From: an uncultured Clostridia bacterium
Lineage (GTDB): Bacteria > Bacillota > Clostridia > Christensenellales > UBA1242
Length of the DNA: 9,712 bases
NCBI GenBank assembly: GCA_948434855.1
Contig: CAOJFR010000037.1
Span: 1 to 9,712 of the forward strand
Reading direction: 5' to 3'
Position 1 is the stretch's first letter. Each line of letters opens with the position of its first letter. A program made the translations under genes and the position numbers. Of this stretch, positions 1 through 6,701 are shown in pieces. The notes under the pieces are model-generated. The model did no database searches, was not told the origin of the DNA, and saw only the letters and a list, made by a program, of their open reading frames with translations.

Positions 1-2043
1 GCTTTGGGAAATAATTTTGGCTTTGTTAACAGCACTCTTGTTAGAAATTATTGGTATTATAGATATCAAAACTATTATCTCTATTTTTCAGACGGTGGAG
101 TTGACCATTATATTAGATATGACCAAGTTGCTAACAGATTTTATTATCTTGAAGACGAAGATAATAGCTTAGGAACTAAACATTATATTAATATTTATTC
201 TACTGACATTAAAGACCCTTCATTTGTGGTTTATGCAGACCTTAATCCAGACACTAGCGGTGTTGTGATTAACAATGAACTTGACCTTGAAAAGTATATT
301 TCTGAAAGCTCAGCCTTAACAAGGCTTTCTGTTGACAGCACAGAGTATATTTATAACCTTGATGGTTCTAGAATGTATGCTTATTTTGCTGAAAACTATT
401 ATGAAATTATGGAAACAAGGAACTTTGCATCTGATGATAGGTTAACTGCTGATGAAAAAACTCTTGTTTCTAAGCTTATTCCTAATGCAATTGGAACTAA
501 TGTTTCTGCAAAATATTATGTTAAGCTTGCTGGAAAAATTTACTTTATGATAACTTCTGATGGGGTTTCTGATTCAGAAAACTTGGCTGACAAGCTTTAT
601 GAATATTCTGAAAATGAAATGGGTGTTGGTGAGTTTGCCTTGGCAGATATTAACAGTGACGCAGCTATTGTTAACCTTGACAACTATTATTTGATGGTTG
701 ACGAAGACTTTTATAAGGTTGAGTTTGGCTCTGATATTGATGAATTTGGAACTAAATTTATTAATCCTTATAAGTATGTTAACACCTGCGTTGTTCCTGT
801 TAACTCTAATGGAGTTAAGATTGAAATTACACTTTACTTTGATTATGAATCTAAACAATTCTATATAAAGTATGAAGACGGAGAATATAAAGATTTATTT
901 ACTGATGACATTATTCCTTCAAGCAGGGTTTATACGCCTGTTAACACCAACTATAATGTTTCTATTCTTTTTAACGATGAAACAAACAAGTGGGAATATG
1001 AATGCGTTAAAATTAAGTCACTTCCTAGCCCTAATATTGGATTCTGGTATAACAACAACTCTTATAGCTATATTGGTTATATTAAAATGCTTGAAAGTGA
1101 TATTGACTATTTGGTTGATAAATCTATTAATGGAAATGATATTAACGGCAATCCTATGGACCCTAACAAAGAAGAGCACAAAGATCGTATTTATGATACG
1201 CTTTATAAGTATATTAACACCGTTTATGCTGACCTTTCAGATGCTGAAAGGGAAGATTTGCAGAATCAGGCTATTGATTATGTTAACGCTTACAAAAATG
1301 GTAAATATTATTTGAAATCTATTATTACCGTTAGCAAAGATGGGTATATTTATAAGGAAGGAACAAACATAATTGAATATATTGATGCTCTTATTACTTG
1401 CGTTGTTCCTATAACTATTAATGGCGTTCAGGATACTATTAACACTACCGTTAAATATAGATTTAGCATGATTGATTCTGAAACCGCTATTAATGACAGG
1501 ATTCATGCGATACCTATTTATAACGCTAATGTAATTGAATATACCTCTGCTTCTATTAAAACAAGTGGAACACAGGTTAAGGTTGACATTTCTAAAATGT
1601 ATGTTCAATATTTTGAAACTATTGAAAATCTTTATACCCAAATGTATGGAGTTAAGTATGGCGACTATTTGAAATTTGCTGTTTTAAACGAAACTCAGTT
1701 TAACTCTATGATTAAGTCTAAAAACTATCCTTCAGAACTTTCTAGCTTGATGAGTGATAGCAGATATGGTATTTGGTCTGAAAGTAATCCGGATGGCATT
1801 AGGGTGTTTGATGAGGCTAACTTTGTTTCTGAGGTTTCTGGTCAATTTGTTTGGGATTTGATGCCTATTGATTTTGATACTTATTTGGATGGAAAATATT
1901 ATATTGTTGCTTATTATAACAAATCAGGACAAAATTATCCTGTTAGGGTGGCAGATAATACTATTTGTGTGAATAAGGCTTCTGGAACAATTTTGACAAC
2001 CATTGTGTCAACAAAATCACAAAATAATACGCTTAGCATTTAG
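1..2043 (+). CDS. Large Tyr/Asn-rich probable surface or secreted protein, 5'-truncated
   Basis: The reading frame is open from the first base of the window, so the start lies upstream; the first in-frame start-like codon, TTG at 4, has no ribosome binding site and is not taken as the start. About 681 residues are visible. I do not recognise a family. The protein is rich in Tyr, Asn, Asp, Ser and beta-branched residues and poor in Cys, typical of exported beta-rich proteins of gut Clostridia. The visible part has no membrane segment, LPXTG signal or catalytic motif; a signal peptide would be off the window. There is weak internal repetition: TCVVPV-x3-NGV at about residue 261 (counting the TTG as 1) recurs as TCVVPI-x-INGV at about 465, each following a KYY/NYY-type strand. 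An FY-x3-ED segment near residue 46 resembles FYIKYEDGEYKD after the first copy. It ends hydrophobically (TNTLSI-like tail) with a TAG stop inside a terminator. Extracellular location is inference. Confidence 0.75.
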   Translation, partial: ALGNNFGFVNSTLVRNYWYYRYQNYYLYFSDGGVDHYIRYDQVANRFYYLEDEDNSLGTKHYINIYSTDIKDPSFVVYADLNPDTSGVVINNELDLEKYISESSALTRLSVDSTEYIYNLDGSRMYAYFAENYYEIMETRNFASDDRLTADEKTLVSKLIPNAIGTNVSAKYYVKLAGKIYFMITSDGVSDSENLADKLYEYSENEMGVGEFALADINSDAAIVNLDNYYLMVDEDFYKVEFGSDIDEFGTKFINPYKYVNTCVVPVNSNGVKIEITLYFDYESKQFYIKYEDGEYKDLFTDDIIPSSRVYTPVNTNYNVSILFNDETNKWEYECVKIKSLPSPNIGFWYNNNSYSYIGYIKMLESDIDYLVDKSINGNDINGNPMDPNKEEHKDRIYDTLYKYINTVYADLSDAEREDLQNQAIDYVNAYKNGKYYLKSIITVSKDGYIYKEGTNIIEYIDALITCVVPITINGVQDTINTTVKYRFSMIDSETAINDRIHAIPIYNANVIEYTSASIKTSGTQVKVDISKMYVQYFETIENLYTQMYGVKYGDYLKFAVLNETQFNSMIKSKNYPSELSSLMSDSRYGIWSESNPDGIRVFDEANFVSEVSGQFVWDLMPIDFDTYLDGKYYIVAYYNKSGQNYPVRVADNTICVNKASGTILTTIVSTKSQNNTLSI

Positions 2044-2066
2044 CTTGATGCTAGCGTATTTTTTTT
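2026..2066 (+). terminator. Intrinsic terminator overlapping the stop codon of the upstream gene
   Basis: AATACGCT (2026-2033) pairs with AGCGTATT (2053-2060), and after one bulged T (2034) AGCAT (2035-2039) pairs with ATGCT (2048-2052). The 13-bp stem has an 8-nt loop and is followed by a run of T to 2066. The TAG stop (2041-2043) is in the loop, so the last codons of the gene form the 5' arm. Confidence 0.85.
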
Positions 2067-2082
2067 GCGTTAAATTAAAAAA

Positions 2083-2111
2083 TGTTTAAATTATTTTTAA
2101 GTGATTATAAT
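2083..2111 (+). promoter_or_regulatory. Candidate promoter placing the transcription start on the ATG (leaderless)
   Basis: A perfect TATAAT lies at 2106-2111, and the ATG of the next gene starts 7 nt after its end at 2118, where sigma-70/SigA-type transcription normally begins. The -35 at 17-nt spacing (TGTTTA, 2083-2088) is weak. No Shine-Dalgarno sequence exists between the -10 and the ATG (only TAATTT). The upstream terminator ends at 2066, so a fresh promoter is needed in this gap. The -10 is seen directly; its use is inferred. Confidence 0.45.
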
Positions 2112-2117
2112 TAATTT

Positions 2118-4295
2118 ATGAATGATATTGAAAAGTTTGAACTTGATTTTAGGTTGATTGAACCTAAGCTTATTAAGAAACAAACAGCTGTTTTTAAACC
2201 AGAAAAACACTCACAAAATTTTTTGTTTGATGAGCTTGTTTTGAGTAAGAGCATTTCACTTAAAAACAGGCTTTTTTATGCTAATTTGACAGATAATTCT
2301 TTAGTTAAGGCTGATGGCAAAATTTCTGATGAGATGTTTGCTTTTTATAGAAAAATTGCAAATTCTGGTGTTGGCATGATTGTTATGGGAGGAGCGTTTG
2401 TTGGCAAAAAAAGCAAGCGAAATTCTAGAAAATATTTCTGTATAAACCATTCAGAAGAAGAGCTTGGTTTGCTTGAAAAATTTACTTCTGAAATTCATTC
2501 TTTTGGGACTAAAATTTTCTTTAAAATTAACTCTCATTTTGGAAGGGGAGATTCAAGAAATAAGCTGTTAAATTTGTTTGTGAGATCGGCAGGATTTAAC
2601 AGTCCTATTGACTCTTTAAAAGTGCCAACATTAAGAATTTCTGATGGAACGCTAAATGCTCTTGTTAAGCAAACGGCAAAAATTGCCTCATTTGCAGACA
2701 AAACTGGCTTTGATGGATTGGTTGTTGACGCAAGTCTTTTTGGCGTTTTTGGAGAAATTTCTTCTTTTGAAATGAACAAAAGATGCTTGGGTTATTTTAA
2801 TGAAAAAATTGATTTTATGAGAAAATTTCTTGCTCGCATTTCAGAAAATTTTAAAGAAAAAATTGTCATTTTTCAGTTTTCTTTTAGGTCTTTTATTGAA
2901 GAAATTTATGGGGCTGAAATTAAGAAAATTAAGACCTTAAAAAGCTTTGCTTCTATTAAAAATCAGGCGAAAATTTTTGAGTTTTTGCAAAAACTTGTTG
3001 AACTTGGAGTTGACGGATTTAAGTTTGAATTTGGAACCTTTGAAACTGAGTTTTTGTCTACTTTTAATGAGCTTGAAGGTGAAAGATTTTTGTATGATTT
3101 TTATGCTAAAATTAATAGTTTTTTTAAAGCGAAAAATATATTAAACAGGCATGGAAACAAGGTTGTTTTGATTTATCATGATAATATTAACTCTCTTTCA
3201 AGTTTAAGTAGTGTTTCTGAAGAAAATTTTGTTTTTGATATAAGCAAACAGATACTCTCTAACTTAAATTATTTAAATGAGTTTAGGCAAAATTTGCCGT
3301 ACAAAACCTGCATTAAGTGTTCGCTTTGCAATTATGCTTGCAGAGAAGAAAATAGGCTGGGCTGTTCAATTAATCCTGAATTATTTGACAATTTGAAACA
3401 AACTGAAAAATTAAATGAAAAAATTGCAGTTGTTGGATCAGGTTATTCAGGGCTTTGTGCAGCAATTTATTTGGCTGAACGAGGAGCAAGCATTGACTTG
3501 TTTGAGGCTGAAAATAGTGTTAATTTGCATGGAAAGTGCAGAGAAATTTTTGGCTTTAATGAACCACTTAAAAACTTTAATAATTATTTGCAAAGTAGAC
3601 TTAACTTTTTAATTAGCAATAAAAAAATTAATTTAATTTTAAACCACAAGTATGATGCCGCTAAAGAACCAATTCAGAAATATTCTTCGTTTGTTATTGG
3701 AACAGGTTTTCATGAAGTTTATTTAAATGTGACTGGGGCGGTATTGGAACACGTTAAGACGATTTTTGATGTGCTTTTGGATGAAAATTGTTTTGTGAAT
3801 AAGAAAAATATTGTTATTTCTGCAAAAAGTGAGCTTTCACTTTCTCTTGCATTATATTTTTTGGTTAATGATAAAAATGTTAGCCTTATTATTGAAAATC
3901 CTGAAGAATTGATAAAAATGCCAAACGACAAGCTTACTTATTTTTTGTTTGAACTGAGAAAACATGGGTGTAAGGTTTTTGTTCAAGCTAAGCTTAAACG
4001 AATTGAAAATGATTTTGTTGAGCTTATTATTAATAACAAACTTATAAAAGAAAAATTTTCTACTGTTTTGCTTAATATTAAGTCTAAGGCTAAGTATAAA
4101 TATGAGGCAAAAGCAAAGAGCATTGATTGTGATATGCTGGTTTATGAGCCTGATATTAAGCCAAACAACAAGCTTTTTTATGACCTTGTTATGAATAAAT
4201 TTTCTGGAAGAATTTTTATGATTGGAAATGCACTTCAAAAGTCTGATATTGAAAATGACATAAAAACCGCTTTTTTTGTTTCAAAAAACATATAG
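2118..4295 (+). CDS. Diverged FadH-like (OYE barrel + Fe-S + FAD domain) oxidoreductase-family protein
   Basis: This 725-residue protein has the architecture of 2,4-dienoyl-CoA reductase/NADH:flavin oxidoreductase (family usually near 640-680 aa). An N-terminal extension of about 35 residues is followed by an Old Yellow Enzyme-like TIM barrel starting at LFDELVLSKSISLKNR (36-51), then a Cys cluster at 398-416 and a FAD-type Rossmann motif GSGYSG (440-445). The C-terminal FMIGNA resembles the family's final FAD-binding segment (usually IGD). Several signature residues are changed. The barrel motif usually GFDGVEIHGAHGYL reads GFDGLVVDASLFGV (197-210), replacing both substrate-binding His with Asp204 and Leu207. 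The second nucleotide-binding GxGxxG is replaced by ISAKSEL (567-573). The Cys cluster C398/C401/C404/C408/C416 has one Cys more than usual and shorter final spacing. Ancestry is well supported, but activity as a dienoyl-CoA reductase is doubtful, so no symbol is given. The start is the first ATG; it has no ribosome binding site. No terminator separates its TAG from the cysS promoter. Confidence 0.8.
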   Translation: MNDIEKFELDFRLIEPKLIKKQTAVFKPEKHSQNFLFDELVLSKSISLKNRLFYANLTDNSLVKADGKISDEMFAFYRKIANSGVGMIVMGGAFVGKKSKRNSRKYFCINHSEEELGLLEKFTSEIHSFGTKIFFKINSHFGRGDSRNKLLNLFVRSAGFNSPIDSLKVPTLRISDGTLNALVKQTAKIASFADKTGFDGLVVDASLFGVFGEISSFEMNKRCLGYFNEKIDFMRKFLARISENFKEKIVIFQFSFRSFIEEIYGAEIKKIKTLKSFASIKNQAKIFEFLQKLVELGVDGFKFEFGTFETEFLSTFNELEGERFLYDFYAKINSFFKAKNILNRHGNKVVLIYHDNINSLSSLSSVSEENFVFDISKQILSNLNYLNEFRQNLPYKTCIKCSLCNYACREENRLGCSINPELFDNLKQTEKLNEKIAVVGSGYSGLCAAIYLAERGASIDLFEAENSVNLHGKCREIFGFNEPLKNFNNYLQSRLNFLISNKKINLILNHKYDAAKEPIQKYSSFVIGTGFHEVYLNVTGAVLEHVKTIFDVLLDENCFVNKKNIVISAKSELSLSLALYFLVNDKNVSLIIENPEELIKMPNDKLTYFLFELRKHGCKVFVQAKLKRIENDFVELIINNKLIKEKFSTVLLNIKSKAKYKYEAKAKSIDCDMLVYEPDIKPNNKLFYDLVMNKFSGRIFMIGNALQKSDIENDIKTAFFVSKNI

Positions 4296-4301
4296 GCTTG
4301 C

Positions 4302-4330
4302 TTGACATATTTTTCTTTGAAATATATAAT
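4302..4330 (+). promoter_or_regulatory. Consensus promoter of the cysS leader
   Basis: TTGACA (4302-4307) and TATAAT (4325-4330) are both perfect consensus, with the optimal 17-nt spacer. Transcription should start near 4337, only about 12 nt before the leader-peptide ATG. The -35 lies 6 bases after the stop codon of the upstream gene. Confidence 0.9.
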
Positions 4331-4349
4331 TATAACATAAGAGGAAAAT

Positions 4350-4376
4350 ATGCAAAAATTATGTTGTTGTAACTGA
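4350..4376 (+). CDS. Cys-codon leader peptide MQKLCCCN (cysS attenuator)
   Basis: An eight-codon open frame (ATG 4350, TGA 4374-4376) encodes Met-Gln-Lys-Leu-Cys-Cys-Cys-Asn. Its own ribosome binding site, GAGG (4341-4344), sits 5 nt before the ATG, and a perfect promoter lies just upstream, so translation is expected. Three consecutive TGT codons (4362-4370) stand ahead of a cysteinyl-tRNA synthetase gene, with a terminator between them. This is the classical layout of an attenuator leader peptide such as TrpL or PheM. Its inferred role is to report Cys-tRNA-Cys supply by ribosome position rather than to act as a peptide. The final Asn codon and the stop codon form part of a downstream base-pairing segment (4369-4378). 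A chance small ORF is unlikely given the coincidence of Cys codons, ribosome binding site, promoter and fitting hairpins. Confidence 0.85.
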   Translation: MQKLCCCN

Positions 4377-4449
4377 AATGTTTTTTTAACCTTTATTTAA
4401 AGGTTGTTTTCAGTTGTCTATAAATTTTGGTGAGTAGATAACTGCTCAC
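4369..4449 (+). promoter_or_regulatory. Ribosome-mediated attenuator with alternative hairpins ahead of cysS
   Basis: Four segments can pair in exclusive ways. Segment 1 (4369-4378, over the last Cys codon end, Asn and stop) pairs with segment 2 (4408-4417): eight Watson-Crick pairs, AACTGAAA with TTTCAGTT, plus two G-U. A small perfect hairpin is nested inside (4388-4394 with 4399-4405). Segment 2 extended (4411-4421, CAGTTGTCTAT) can instead pair with 4434-4444 (GTAGATAACTG): 11 bp with two G-U, an antiterminator with a 12-nt loop. It shares 4434-4437 and 4442-4444 with the terminator stem, so both cannot exist together. Inferred logic: a ribosome stalled at 4362-4370 covers segment 1, freeing segment 2 to form the antiterminator and allow cysS transcription; completion and release let 1:2 and the terminator form. 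The pairings are seen directly; the mechanism follows trp-type attenuation and is untested here. Confidence 0.8.
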
Positions 4450-4462
4450 TTTTTTGTTTTTT
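4430..4462 (+). terminator. Attenuator terminator in the cysS leader
   Basis: GTGAGTAG (4430-4437) pairs with CTGCTCAC (4442-4449): 8 bp with one U-G pair and an ATAA loop. It is followed by T6-G-T6 (4450-4462). The T tract ends directly against the GGAGG ribosome binding site of cysS, so termination here yields no cysS mRNA. It would also stop any read-through from the gene at 2118-4295. Confidence 0.88.
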
Positions 4463-4472
4463 GGAGGAAATA

Positions 4473-5885
4473 ATGTCACTTTCAATTTATAATTCATTTT
4501 CTAGAAAAAAAGAGGAATTTAAGCCTCTTCATGAAGGCAAAGTTGGGCTTTATGTTTGTGGCCCAACAGTTTATGGGCCTCCTCATGTTGGTCATGCTAG
4601 GTCTTATGTTAATTTTGATGTGATTCGTAGATATTTTGAGTTTTTGGGCTTTAGAGTTAAGTATGTTCAAAATATTACTGATGTTGGACATCTTGTTGGC
4701 GACACTGATGATGGAGAAGACAAGATTGCGGCTCAGGCAGAAAAAGAAAATACTGATCCTTATGCTTTGGCGTATAGATATGAAAACATTTATTTTGAAT
4801 ACATGGACAAGCTTGGCATTAAGCGACCAACTGTGAGCGTTAGGGCTACGGGAGTTATTCCGGAAATGATTGATATGATTCAAAAGATCATTGACAAAGG
4901 CCTAGCTTATGTTACCGAGCAGGGGAATGTTTATTTAAAAATTTCAGAAGTTGAGGGATATGGAAAACTTTCTGGAAGAAAACTTGAAAACAGTGTTTCG
5001 GGTGAAAGAATTGAGATTGCTGGGGATAAACATAATCCTGAGGATTGTGCACTTTGGAAGAGTGCTGCTGGTGGGCATATTATGAAATGGAATTCTCCTT
5101 GGGGCGTTGGATATCCTGGATGGCATATTGAATGCTCTGCAATAAGCAAAAAGTTTTTGGGAGATACTTTTGATATTCATGGCGGTGGACTTGACAATAT
5201 TTTTCCACACCATGAAACCGAAATTGCTCAAAGCGAAATTGCAAATGGAAAACCTTTTGTGAATTATTTTATGCACAACAACTTGGTGACTGTTAACGGC
5301 ACAAAAATGGGCAAGAGTCTTGGTAATTTTATTACTCTTGAAGACTTGTTTAAAACCTTTGACCCAAGTCTTGTTAGATATTTTATTTTGCAGTTTCATT
5401 ATAGAAAGCCAGTTGACTTTAGTTTTGATGCTATTGCTGCACTTAGTGAACAATTTGCTAAAATTTCTGAAAACTTGTCTGCAATTAAACAAAATGCAAA
5501 TGGAAAATTTGAAGAAGTTAGTGACGAAGAACTAAATTCTGTTAAAAAGAATTTTATTGAGGCTATGAATGATGACTTTAATACTCCTATGGCTTCAGCT
5601 GAATTGATTCGCTTTGGAAAAATTGCTGGAAAAATTTTGGAAAGTTGTGACAAAAGTAAAATTTTGCAGGCAACTTCTATTGTTAAGATGTTTGAAGAAG
5701 TTTTGGGATTTGACTTTAATGCTAATGAAGCTAAACAATCGCAAAGCTCTAATGATGAAAAACTTTTGGATCTGATTTCTGATATTCGTGAAAAGCTTAG
5801 AGCTTCAAAAAACTATGAGCTTTCAGATTATGTTAGAGATGAGTTGTCTAAACTAAACATTTCAATTTCTGATAAAAAAATATAA
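4473..5885 (+). CDS. cysS: Cysteinyl-tRNA synthetase
   Basis: Class I aminoacyl-tRNA synthetase, a cytoplasmic enzyme that charges tRNA-Cys with cysteine using ATP. It is 470 residues (E. coli CysRS is 461). The start is ATG 4473, preceded by GGAGG at 4463-4467 with 5-nt spacing; an in-frame TTG at 4461 overlaps that ribosome binding site and the terminator T tract and is rejected. The HIGH motif reads HVGH (38-41) within CGPTVYGPPHVGHARSY, and the KMSKS loop reads KMGKS (278-282). The zinc ligands that make the enzyme discriminate cysteine are all present: Cys29, Cys221 (in WHIECSAI), His246 and Glu250 (in FPHHETE), matching E. coli C28, C209, H234 and E238. The C-terminal helix (RDELSKLNI) is kept, but the tail is short and lacks the usual GT-x-W ending. 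Expression is probably governed by the Cys leader attenuator. A Nudix-like gene follows after 13 nt in the same operon. Confidence 0.97.
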   Translation: MSLSIYNSFSRKKEEFKPLHEGKVGLYVCGPTVYGPPHVGHARSYVNFDVIRRYFEFLGFRVKYVQNITDVGHLVGDTDDGEDKIAAQAEKENTDPYALAYRYENIYFEYMDKLGIKRPTVSVRATGVIPEMIDMIQKIIDKGLAYVTEQGNVYLKISEVEGYGKLSGRKLENSVSGERIEIAGDKHNPEDCALWKSAAGGHIMKWNSPWGVGYPGWHIECSAISKKFLGDTFDIHGGGLDNIFPHHETEIAQSEIANGKPFVNYFMHNNLVTVNGTKMGKSLGNFITLEDLFKTFDPSLVRYFILQFHYRKPVDFSFDAIAALSEQFAKISENLSAIKQNANGKFEEVSDEELNSVKKNFIEAMNDDFNTPMASAELIRFGKIAGKILESCDKSKILQATSIVKMFEEVLGFDFNANEAKQSQSSNDEKLLDLISDIREKLRASKNYELSDYVRDELSKLNISISDKKI

Positions 5886-5898
5886 AGTAGGTGAGAAA

Positions 5899-6630
5899 AT
5901 GGAATATTTTGATACCTTTGACGAAAATGGAACATTTTTGTGCTCGGAAGATGAGGCAGATGTTCACTATAAGGGACTTTGGCATAAAGTTATTAGAATA
6001 TGGCTTTATGACAATGAGGGAAACCTTTATTTAAGAGTTAGAAAAAAAGATAAGAAGCTTGATTGTATTAATGAACTTCATATGCTTTCATCTGAAAGTA
6101 TATCTAGCTGCTTTGACAGAGGAATGTTTGAAAAACTTGGTATTCATTTGCCTGCAACTTCTAAGATAGACCAAGCTTATCAAAAAAAGATTAAGACCTA
6201 TAAGATTTTCTCTGACAACTCTGAACTTAAGGATAACTACTTTTTGTGTGACTTTATTGGTGAATTTGATAAGTCTGCAGGATTTTTCATTTTTAGCAAG
6301 GATACAGAAGGCTTGGTTAAGGTAAATGCAAAGGGTATTTCTAATTTGCTTAGCACTAGAACGGGTGAAGTTGTGGCTTATACTGTTATCCCTGGGGGAG
6401 TTCAAGCAAATGACACAAGGTTTATTGCAGCAGAGGATATTTATTCTGATATTAATGAAGATGTTTATGCAAAGTTTAGTAATGTGATTAATGCAGTTGC
6501 AAATGTTTCTGCAATTCATGCAAAAGAAAGGCGTGAGGCTGAAAAAATAAAGATTTTGGCTAAGAAAAATAATGAGATTGAAGACTTTGTTTCTCATGCT
6601 GATGACAATGAGGGAAATAATCTTTATTAA
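5899..6630 (+). CDS. Nudix-like protein with degraded catalytic box, in the cysS operon
   Basis: A 243-residue protein, ATG 5899 with ribosome binding site AGGTGAG (5889-5895), 13 nt after cysS. The N-terminus matches IDI/YfcD-type Nudix proteins: YFDTFDENG (3-11), a VHYKGLWHKVIRIWLYD segment (22-38) and GNLYLRVRKKDKK (41-53). The expected Nudix box (G-x5-E-x7-REUxEExGU) falls at 60-82 and is damaged: the first Gly is Leu60, the RE glutamate is Gly75, and the second Glu of EE is Lys79. Glu66, Arg74, Glu78, Gly81 and Ile82 remain, so two of the three metal-binding glutamates are missing. Residues 83-200 are poorly recognisable. The C-terminus (about 205-243) is a charged, probably helical tail rich in Lys/Glu. 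The frame is intact and well spaced from cysS, so it looks like an expressed pseudoenzyme or a repurposed fold rather than a decaying pseudogene. Hydrolase activity is doubtful and the substrate unknown. No terminator follows before the tRNA gene. Confidence 0.75.
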   Translation: MEYFDTFDENGTFLCSEDEADVHYKGLWHKVIRIWLYDNEGNLYLRVRKKDKKLDCINELHMLSSESISSCFDRGMFEKLGIHLPATSKIDQAYQKKIKTYKIFSDNSELKDNYFLCDFIGEFDKSAGFFIFSKDTEGLVKVNAKGISNLLSTRTGEVVAYTVIPGGVQANDTRFIAAEDIYSDINEDVYAKFSNVINAVANVSAIHAKERREAEKIKILAKKNNEIEDFVSHADDNEGNNLY

Positions 6631-6648
6631 AAAATTAGATTAAAGTTC

Positions 6649-6677
6649 TTGCAAATTTTAATTATTTTTGTTATTAT
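6649..6677 (+). promoter_or_regulatory. Likely promoter of the tRNA-Leu gene
   Basis: TTGCAA (6649-6654) and TATTAT (6672-6677) are separated by 17 nt, giving a start near 6684, about 18 nt ahead of the mature tRNA. The -10 lies within the left arm of an inverted repeat. The tRNA could also be reached by read-through from the cysS operon, as no terminator intervenes. Confidence 0.55.
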
Positions 6678-6695
6678 TGAGAAGTCAGTAATAAC
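6670..6695 (+). repeat. 11-bp inverted repeat over the tRNA promoter -10
   Basis: GTTATTATTGA (6670-6680) is complementary to TCAGTAATAAC (6685-6695) with one T-G pair and a 4-nt GAAG loop. No T tract follows, so it is not an intrinsic terminator on the plus strand. It ends 6 nt before the tRNA. It could be an operator, or a hairpin in read-through RNA from the cysS operon that guides processing. Confidence 0.6.
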
Positions 6696-6701
6696 AATTA
6701 T

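Noticed and set aside
4374..4376. TGA read as Trp, which would lengthen the leader peptide
   Set aside because: CysRS and the SDR use TGG at Trp positions and are complete with no in-frame TGA, so the standard code applies.
4388..4405. AACCTTT/AAAGGTT hairpin as a separate terminator
   Set aside because: The stem is AT-rich and followed by GTTTTCAG rather than a sustained T run; it fits as the nested part of the sequestering structure.
4331..4472. T-box riboswitch ahead of cysS
   Set aside because: The leader is only about 135 nt, lacks the conserved T-box sequence (AGGGTGGNACCGCG type) and has no stem I. A Cys-codon leader peptide with attenuator stems explains it better.
4461..4472. TTG at 4461 as the start of cysS, four codons upstream
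   Set aside because: It overlaps the GGAGG ribosome binding site and terminator T tract and adds residues (MEEI) that are just the translated ribosome binding site; ATG 4473 has perfect spacing.
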